Assembly: GCF_025144725.1 (NCBI RefSeq)
Contig: NZ_JALXKS010000021.1
Location: 1 to 45,858, forward strand
Length of the DNA stretch: 45,858 bases
Reading direction: 5' to 3'
DNA from: Brevibacterium sp. p3-SID960
GTDB taxonomy: Bacteria > Actinomycetota > Actinomycetes > Actinomycetales > Brevibacteriaceae
Shown: positions 17,611 through 22,686 of the stretch, piece after piece
How positions within the stretch are numbered: the first letter of the stretch is position 1
Layout: every line of letters begins with the position of its first letter
Translations under genes and position numbers: made by a program
Notes under the pieces: model-generated
Seen by the model: the letters and a program-made list of their open reading frames with translations, nothing else
Told to the model about the DNA's origin: nothing
The model's database searches: none

Positions 17611-17653
17611 CCCGGACATTGAAAGATTCAGGCGAAATCTTTCAATGTCCGGG
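17611..17653. promoter_or_regulatory. 18-bp perfect inverted repeat upstream of the Fic remnant
   Basis: Left arm CCCGGACATTGAAAGATT at 17611-17628, 7-nt loop CAGGCGA, right arm the exact reverse complement at 17636-17653. The right arm overlaps the -35 region of the promoter whose -10 (TAGACT, 17663-17668) ends seven bases before the Fic ATG. A transcriptional operator is the likely role; a terminator for copA is less likely because no T-run follows. Confidence 0.75.
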
Positions 17654-17674
17654 GTTCGTCTTTAGACTCAGACC

Positions 17675-17992
17675 ATGTCGTGGAATCCAGCGGTGCCCTA
17701 CAACGAGCTGCCCTCACTGCCCGCAGCCGAGGTGCTCGAAACTCACCGGACCCTCAAGGCTGCCATCGGAGCGCGGGCGGCACTGGCCGGTCTCGACCAG
17801 GCGTGCAGAAGGATTCCGAACCCGGAAGTGCTCGTCAACTCGCTGCCCTACATCGAAGCGCAGGCCAGCTCCGAAATCGAGAACATCGTCACGACCACTG
17901 ACGAGCTGCTGCGTTTCTCCCAAGTCGCCGATGCCTCAGCGTCTCCGGCAACAAAGGAGGCGTACCGTTACAGTCGCGCGCTCTTCGACGGT
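17675..17992 (+). pseudogene. N-terminal fragment of a Fic-family protein
   Basis: The frame starts MSWNPAVPYNELPSLPAAEV and continues through EAQASSEIENIVTTTDELLR to ATKEAYRYSRALFDG, the Fic_N region that precedes the AMP-transfer Fic domain in HTH-bearing Fic proteins. Similarity ends at about residue 106. The frame runs on to 18190 only as the shadow of the opposite-strand gene. The catalytic HxFx(D/E)GNGRxxR motif and the C-terminal winged helix are missing, and there is no room for them, so a deletion joined this fragment to the neighbouring gene. The promoter and the palindromic operator are still intact. Confidence 0.8.
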
Positions 17993-18022
17993 GCCGACTG
18001 GACGAATGCGCACACGCTCGGA

Positions 18023-18298
18023 CTATTTCAGAACCGGGAACGACTTCTGATCGCCGTCGTCCTTGCGGGTGCTGATCCAGTTGAGCAGCGCGGTCACACC
18101 GAAGACGACGAGGAACGTGACGACGGTGTAGAGGCCGACGAGCCCCATCGCCTTGAGGCTCGACCAGGCGGCGGTGAAGAAGATCGTTGAGATGAGGACG
18201 ATGCCAGCGGCAACGACACCGAACATGAAGGAGTCCTTGTAGCTCACGGTCGTGTTCGACGGGTATGCCGGGGAGTGGGAGTCCTGTTGATGAGCCAT
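18023..18298 (-). CDS. Small two-helix membrane protein
   Basis: A 91-residue protein with two hydrophobic segments (FMFGVVAAGIVLISTIFFTA and GLVGLYTVVTFLVVFGVTAL), a polar N-terminus (MAHQQDSHSPAYPSNTT) and a charged C-terminus (STRKDDGDQKSFPVLK). The ATG at 18298 is preferred over a GTG three codons upstream. A perfect 14-bp palindrome ATAGTGGCCACTAT (18297-18310) overlaps the start codon, and a TAGAAT hexamer at 18309-18314 could give a transcript with a leader of only a few bases. No known function; it now abuts the Fic fragment head to tail. Confidence 0.7.
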   Translation of the reverse strand: MAHQQDSHSPAYPSNTTVSYKDSFMFGVVAAGIVLISTIFFTAAWSSLKAMGLVGLYTVVTFLVVFGVTALLNWISTRKDDGDQKSFPVLK

Positions 18299-18310
18299 AG
18301 TGGCCACTAT
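18297..18310. promoter_or_regulatory. 14-bp perfect palindrome at a start codon
   Basis: ATAGTGGCCACTAT overlaps the first bases of the small membrane protein gene and lies between divergent promoters. It could be an autoregulatory operator, or chance; no regulator is identified. Confidence 0.4.
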
Positions 18311-18366
18311 TCTACTCCGTACCGCTGCGGCGGGCGAGGCCGGGCGCAGCCTGGCACACTAGTGAC

Positions 18367-18981
18367 ATGACAGGACGAACACCCGCCAGCGCCGCAGCCC
18401 GGATCCGCAGCCGCTGCCGGCGTGCAGCCGCGGTGCTGAGCGTCGGTGTCTTCCTGCTCACCGGCTGCAGTCCCGACGGCGGGCTGCGCGTCGAGAGCCC
18501 CGAGGGCCAGCCGGTTCCCAGCGCCACCCGGCCGTCGGAGAACCTGCCTGTCGACGAACCGTTCTCCGCCGAAGAGATCCGGGAGGCCGCCGTCGATGAC
18601 GCCGCGCTGGCCGCCGATGCCGCGCATGCCCAGGTGCTCGAGACCCTGCTGTACTGCACCGACTGCCTGACCCTGGGCGAACCGCTCATGGTCGGCGAGA
18701 CGAAGTACCAGATCGCCCAGGTGACCACCCCGCGCGACGAACAGCGATTCGCTGGCCTGGTGGTGGGCGATGAAGACGGCAGGCCTGCCGTCAAGCTCGT
18801 CGTCTCGGGCACGGACCTGACGCTCACCCCCGGGCAGGGCGGTACGCTCGTGGCCCAGGAGTCGCTGTATCGCGACGGTGACAAGCGCTGCTGTCCCTCG
18901 GGCTGGTCGGTGCGCGTGTACCGGTATCATGACGGCCGGTTCGAGGGCGGGCAGCGGATCAGCCGCGACGGCGGGAAGTGA
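18367..18981 (+). CDS. Lipoprotein upstream of a CseB/CseC-type two-component system
   Basis: A 204-residue protein with an Arg-rich N-terminus, a hydrophobic stretch and the lipobox LLTGC (Cys34), so it is lipid-anchored outside the membrane. The mature part has a CxxC (LLYCTDCLT) and a later CC pair (DKRCCPSGWSV). It lies 100 bp before the response regulator. In Streptomyces the lipoprotein CseA sits between sigE and cseB and dampens the response; the same relative position suggests an analogous sensor-modulating role, but I see no sequence signature proving it is CseA. A CACACT hexamer ends seven bases before the ATG (possible leaderless start). Confidence 0.75.
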   Translation: MTGRTPASAAARIRSRCRRAAAVLSVGVFLLTGCSPDGGLRVESPEGQPVPSATRPSENLPVDEPFSAEEIREAAVDDAALAADAAHAQVLETLLYCTDCLTLGEPLMVGETKYQIAQVTTPRDEQRFAGLVVGDEDGRPAVKLVVSGTDLTLTPGQGGTLVAQESLYRDGDKRCCPSGWSVRVYRYHDGRFEGGQRISRDGGK

Positions 18982-19081
18982 CTCATCCCGCCTGAGACCC
19001 GCAGTCAGGGGCACGCCCCGTTAAGCTGTATGTCACACCCCTTCAGTACCGCGATTCATGTGCAGCGAAACGAGGTCCCTC

Positions 19082-19996
19082 ATGCATATCGTGCTGGTCG
19101 AAGACGATGAGGTCATTCGCGAGACCACACAGATCTCCCTGGAGCGCTTCGGCTACACCGTCAGCGCGTTCGAAGACGGCCGCGACGGCTACGAGTTCGT
19201 CGCCTCCCACGGCGCTGACGTGGTGCTGCTCGACCTCATGCTGCCGACGATGAACGGCGCGTCGATCTGCCGGGCGATCCGCGAGAAGTCGACCGTGCCC
19301 ATCATCATCATCTCCGCCCGCTCTGAGCCGATCGATATCGTCCAGTCTCTTGAGGCCGGCGCCGACGACTACCTCGTCAAGCCTTTCGACATGCAGGTCC
19401 TCAATGCCCGTATTCGGGCCGTGGTGCGCCGGTTCATCACCGCCGGCAACGAGCCGATGGGCTTCTCCCCCGACGAGATCGGCCCGCCGGCTGAGAAGAC
19501 CGGCAGCGACGTCGGCACGACCGTCGGCCTCGACGGGATTCCCGAGGTGCTCGGTCCCTCCCCGGGACTGTCGAACCCGGGTTCGCACACGGCAACCGCC
19601 GAATCCTCCCCAGCGTCGGTCGCCGCACCTGCCGTCCCGACCGCTGCCATCGGGCCCCGCACAGGCCAGGCGATCCCCACCTCGGGCACGGATGCCGCCC
19701 ACAGCGGGCACTATCGCACGCGGCTGGGTTCGCTGGTGCTCGACAGTGCACGGCTGACCGTGCTCGTCGATGGCAAGGAGGTGCATCTGACGCCGACCGA
19801 GCTGCGGGTGCTGCTCCTGCTGACCGAGGAGCCGGGGCATGTGTACTCGCGGGAGAAGATCGCCTACACCGTGTGGGGCTACGAGTGGGCCGGTGATTCG
19901 CGGGTTGTGGATGTCCACATCCAGCGGCTGCGCAAGAAGATCGGCGCGCGGATGATCGAGACGGTGCGCGGCTTCGGCTACAGGTTCGCCGGGTAG
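19082..19996 (+). CDS. cseB: CseB-like OmpR-family response regulator with long linker
   Basis: Receiver plus winged-helix regulator of 304 residues. The receiver (1-115) has the acidic pair EDD at 7-9, phosphoacceptor Asp51 (LLDLMLP), and the Lys of YLVKPFD near 102. The DNA-binding domain (about 210-304) has LTPTELRVLLLLTEEPGHVY and DVHIQRLRKKIG. Family members usually join the two by 10-20 residues; here about 90 Pro/Ser/Gly/Ala-rich residues intervene, including one copy of the dispersed motif (19675-19691). The start MHIVLVEDD at 19082 follows a GAGG site. The kinase follows 8 bp later. A cell-envelope stress role is inferred from kinase similarity to CseC. Confidence 0.85.
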   Translation: MHIVLVEDDEVIRETTQISLERFGYTVSAFEDGRDGYEFVASHGADVVLLDLMLPTMNGASICRAIREKSTVPIIIISARSEPIDIVQSLEAGADDYLVKPFDMQVLNARIRAVVRRFITAGNEPMGFSPDEIGPPAEKTGSDVGTTVGLDGIPEVLGPSPGLSNPGSHTATAESSPASVAAPAVPTAAIGPRTGQAIPTSGTDAAHSGHYRTRLGSLVLDSARLTVLVDGKEVHLTPTELRVLLLLTEEPGHVYSREKIAYTVWGYEWAGDSRVVDVHIQRLRKKIGARMIETVRGFGYRFAG

Positions 19997-20004
19997 GGGC
20001 GCGC

Positions 20005-21294
20005 GTGTCGCTCAGGTGGAAGATCGTCCTCCTCATCGTCGTCTCCGTCATCATCGCGGTGCTGTCCTGCGGTGTCATCGTGCGGCAGTCCGCGGCGGCT
20101 GCCGAGGACGACCGGATGCGCCAGCGGGTCTCCGACCAGCTCGAAGACGCGATTTCGATCTACTCCGACACCGGTGTGCTGACCCTCAACACCACCGTCG
20201 ACGACCCCGAGCTTCCCGATGAGGCGCAGACTGCCGCCCGCAAGGGCGAAAGCGTCACGATCCGCTCGACGGTCGACTGGCAGGAGACGATGTGGGCGGC
20301 CGCGCCGATCCAGGTCGGATCGCACACTGCGGTCATATCCGTGCGCAGCTCGACGGAGGAGTCGCAGAACCTGCTCAACGAGATCGACCGGGCGATCCTG
20401 CTCGGGATGATCGGCGCGGCCGTCGTCATCGGCGGCATCGGTTCGCTGGCTGCCGGGCAGATCTCCAGGCGCCTGACGCTCGGCGCGCAGGCGGCCCGCA
20501 AGATCGCCGGCGGGGACACCTCGGTGCGGATCTCGGACGTCATCGAGGCTGGTGACGATGAGGTCGCCGCCTTCGCTGAAGCTGCCGACACCGCCGTGTC
20601 ACGGCTGGTCGAACGACTGGATTCCGAACAGCGATTCACCGCTGACCTCGCACATGAGATGCGCACGCCGCTCACCGGTCTGGTGAATGCGGCGAACCTG
20701 CTGGAGGAGGACTCCCGTCCTGCTGAACTCGTCAAGGAGCGGGTGAGCCGGCTGCAGGTGCTCGTCGAGGACCTGCTGGAGGTCTCGCGCTTGGATGCGG
20801 GGCAGGCGACCCCGTCGATTGCGCCGATGAACGTCGACAACTCCATTCGCTCGCTCGTCTCGACGCTGCAGGGCTCCGGTGCTCTGACCGGCCAGGAGAT
20901 CGAGGTGGTCTGCGATTCCGACGGGCGGACGGTGATGACCGATCAGCGGCGCTTCGAACGCATCATCTCCAACCTCATCGTCAACTCCGTGCGTCACGGC
21001 AAGGCGCCGATCGTCGTGCGGACGACCCAGAGCTCGGTCATCGTCAGCGATGCCGGATCCGGGTACCCGGCAGATATCCTCGCCTCGGGCCCAACCCGGT
21101 TCGTCTCCTCCGGTGGCGGCGGCATGGGCTTGGGGCTCGTCATCGCCCAGGGCCAGGCGAAGCTGCTGGGCATGCACCTGCTGTTCCGCAACGCTCCAGA
21201 CGGCGGGGCGGTCACCGAGGTGGTCTTCCCCGAGGCGCGGGTCGAGGAAAAGATCGTCAAGACCCATACCGGCGCGCTGCCCGAGGTGGGCTGA
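20005..21294 (+). CDS. cseC: CseC-like sensor histidine kinase
   Basis: A 429-residue kinase starting at GTG (AGGGG upstream). It has a short cytoplasmic head (LRWKIVLL), TM1 at about 7-29, an extracytoplasmic sensor of about 100 residues containing TMWAAAPIQVG, TM2 near 133-153, a HAMP domain, the H-box RFTADLAHEMRTPLTGLVNA (His217), and an ATPase domain with N-box IISNLIVNSVRHGKAP, G1 SDAGSGYP and G2 GGGMGLGLVIAQG. The MWAA-PI segment, the H-box wording (EQRFTADxAHExRTPxTGLV) and VEDLLEVSRLDAG are close to Streptomyces CseC. It forms a pair with the regulator 8 bp upstream. Confidence 0.88.
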   Translation: MSLRWKIVLLIVVSVIIAVLSCGVIVRQSAAAAEDDRMRQRVSDQLEDAISIYSDTGVLTLNTTVDDPELPDEAQTAARKGESVTIRSTVDWQETMWAAAPIQVGSHTAVISVRSSTEESQNLLNEIDRAILLGMIGAAVVIGGIGSLAAGQISRRLTLGAQAARKIAGGDTSVRISDVIEAGDDEVAAFAEAADTAVSRLVERLDSEQRFTADLAHEMRTPLTGLVNAANLLEEDSRPAELVKERVSRLQVLVEDLLEVSRLDAGQATPSIAPMNVDNSIRSLVSTLQGSGALTGQEIEVVCDSDGRTVMTDQRRFERIISNLIVNSVRHGKAPIVVRTTQSSVIVSDAGSGYPADILASGPTRFVSSGGGGMGLGLVIAQGQAKLLGMHLLFRNAPDGGAVTEVVFPEARVEEKIVKTHTGALPEVG

Positions 21295-21636
21295 AGTCCC
21301 GGCCCCGAGGTGGGCGCGCAGCGGTGGCGGCAGCTGTTTTGCCGACATCCCGGCCGTCTTCGGTGAGGAAGACGAACCCGGTGCTTCCCTGACGGGCCCC
21401 AGGGAGGGAAAGCCCTCGATCGTGCTCAGCTGTGCGCCGAGCTCATCGGCCCCGGTTGCTCTGCCGGTCGCGGTATCGGTCTCGTACGCGTCGGGCATAT
21501 CCGTCGCCACCATCACGGTCCCCTGTCACCGGGCAGTCACCTGCCCATTCGATGCGCACACCCACGCTAGACTCCGACACCGACATCGTGCGCTGACCTG
21601 CGACGATGGTGACCGGGAACTCGCTGGCCAGTCAGA
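21295..21636. other. Intergenic region with possible gene remnant
   Basis: About 340 bp between the convergent kinase and erm genes. It contains copies of the CCCGAGGTGGGC motif (21282-21294 and 21302-21314). On the minus strand the stretch 21516-21300 reads MMVATDMPDAYETDTATGRA and further Ser/Thr/Gly-rich sequence, with protein-like composition but no family or ribosome binding site. It could be a decayed gene end. No RNA gene seen. Confidence 0.3.
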
Positions 21637-22524
21637 TCAGCGGCGGCCACCTCCTCGGGAACGGCCACCTCCTCGGGAACGGCCACCTCGGAAACGACCA
21701 CCTCGGGAACGGGAGACCGCACCACCTGGTGACCAGCCGCAGCCGGCGACCAGCTTGTAGAGGCCAGCCCACTGCTCAGCCGACAGGTCCTTGGGCAGGG
21801 TGCTCGCGCCGAGGCGCTCGCGGGCCAGCCAGCCCTTGACCGCCTGACGGGCGCGCTGCTCGACAATCCGGCTGAGGATCTCCGGCAGCCCGCGGCCGCG
21901 GCCGGTGAACACCGCGTGGACGAACCCACGGTAGGCTCGCCGGTCGTTTTCGGCGAGCAGGGGCTCAGCGCGCCGAGTCATCCGCAACATCCCGCCGTCG
22001 ACACTCGGCATCGGCCGGAAGGCACTGCGCGGCACCCGGCCGAGCAGTGTGAAGTCGATCCACGGCCACCATTGGGCGGTCATCATCGACGCACCGCCCA
22101 CCCCGGCCCGACGCCGGGCGACCTCCCACTGCACGAGAAGCACTGCCTCCTGCCAGTGCGGGATCGGCAGGATGTGGCGCAGCATCGCCGTCGTCAGGTG
22201 GTACGGCAGATTGCCGACGATGACGCATCTGTCGGCCGGCAGATGCCAGCGCAGGAAGTCGGCGGTGACGATCTCGACCGGCGGCCCGCCGGTGGGTGCG
22301 GTGAGCTCGCGGCGCAGCGCGGCGGCGTTGCGAGGGTCGATCTCCACGGCAGTGAGAGGCCGGCCGAGCGCGGCGAGCCGGTGTGTCAGCGCTCCGCGGC
22401 CAGGCCCGATCTCGATGATCGGTCCGCGGGATTCGGCGACGGCGCCGATGAGGGTGGTGATGGTGTGTGAGTCGATGAGGTAGTTCTGGCCGTGCTCATG
22501 ACGGCCGCCACGATACGTGGGCAT
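21637..22524 (-). CDS. erm: Erm-type 23S rRNA adenine N6-methyltransferase
   Basis: Rossmann-fold methyltransferase (295 residues) of the KsgA/Erm family. Motif X is HGQNYLIDS, SAM-binding motif I EIGPGRGALTHRL, motif II AVEIDPRN, and catalytic motif IV NLPYHLTTAML. HGQNYL (not the LGQNFL typical of KsgA/RsmA) and the Arg/Gly-rich C-terminal tail (SRGGRFRGGRSRGGGR) are typical of actinobacterial Erm proteins such as ErmE. Dimethylation of 23S A2058 would give macrolide-lincosamide-streptogramin B resistance. The start at 22524 has a GGAG site 11 nt upstream. A leader peptide and complementary segments precede it on the same strand. A housekeeping RsmA role is less likely because of motif X and the tail. 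Confidence 0.87.
   Translation of the reverse strand: MPTYRGGRHEHGQNYLIDSHTITTLIGAVAESRGPIIEIGPGRGALTHRLAALGRPLTAVEIDPRNAAALRRELTAPTGGPPVEIVTADFLRWHLPADRCVIVGNLPYHLTTAMLRHILPIPHWQEAVLLVQWEVARRRAGVGGASMMTAQWWPWIDFTLLGRVPRSAFRPMPSVDGGMLRMTRRAEPLLAENDRRAYRGFVHAVFTGRGRGLPEILSRIVEQRARQAVKGWLARERLGASTLPKDLSAEQWAGLYKLVAGCGWSPGGAVSRSRGGRFRGGRSRGGGRSRGGGRR
21645..21713 (-). repeat. 18-bp tandem repeats encoding the Erm Arg/Gly tail
   Basis: GGCCACCTCCTCGGGAAC occurs exactly at 21645-21662 and 21663-21680, followed by shortened copies to 21713 (GGCCACCTCGGAAACGA, CCACCTCGGGAAC). On the coding strand they specify the RSRGGG units at the end of the methyltransferase. The unit contains the CCTCGGGAAC core seen elsewhere in the window. 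Confidence 0.85.
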
Positions 22525-22652
22525 GATGTGGGACGCTCCGAAGAAGTCTGGCGTCCGGGCAGCTCAATGTCTCCGCCCGGCTGGTCACAGCGGAGCGGCG
22601 AAACCTGGGAATGGGGAATTCGAAGAAGGGTCCGCCGCTCAGAAGCGGAGAC
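22525..22652 (-). promoter_or_regulatory. Putative translational attenuator in the erm leader RNA
   Basis: The RNA between the leader peptide and erm has nested complementary segments. The Arg-Leu-Arg codons (GTCTCCGC, 22645-22652) match GCGGAGAC at 22569-22576 over 8 bases. GAGCGGCG at the leader stop (22633-22640) matches CGCCGCTC at 22593-22600 over 8 bases. CTCCGC (22590-22595) can instead pair with GCGGAG (22571-22576). CCGGGC (22575-22580) pairs with GCCCGG (22555-22560), which competes with GGACGC (22551-22556) pairing to GCGTCC (22531-22536) next to the erm GGAG (22536-22539). A ribosome stalled on the leader would cover the first two segments and shift the rest. Pairings are seen; function is inferred. 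Confidence 0.65.
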
Positions 22653-22686
22653 GGCCCCAAACGATAGCCTCAGTTGCTGACATCAT
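22639..22686 (-). CDS. RLR-type macrolide-stalling leader peptide of erm
   Basis: Fifteen codons, MMSATEAIVWGRLRF and TGA; 14 if the second ATG at 22683 is used. The ATG overlaps the stop codon of the upstream trehalose gene (ATGATG with the TGA inside). The C-terminal Arg-Leu-Arg-Phe is the same as in the ErmD leader (...MRLRF...), the class in which macrolide-bound ribosomes stall at the R/K-x-R/K motif. It ends 114 nt before erm. There is no Shine-Dalgarno, but a promoter at 22697-22726 would start the transcript about four bases before the first ATG, so it can be read as a near-leaderless message or by coupling to the upstream gene. Confidence 0.65.
   Translation of the reverse strand: MMSATEAIVWGRLRF

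Noticed and set aside
21637..22524. Housekeeping RsmA/KsgA 16S dimethyltransferase
   Set aside because: Motif X is HGQNYL, the C-terminus is Arg/Gly-rich, and a leader peptide with RLRF precedes it, all of which favour Erm.
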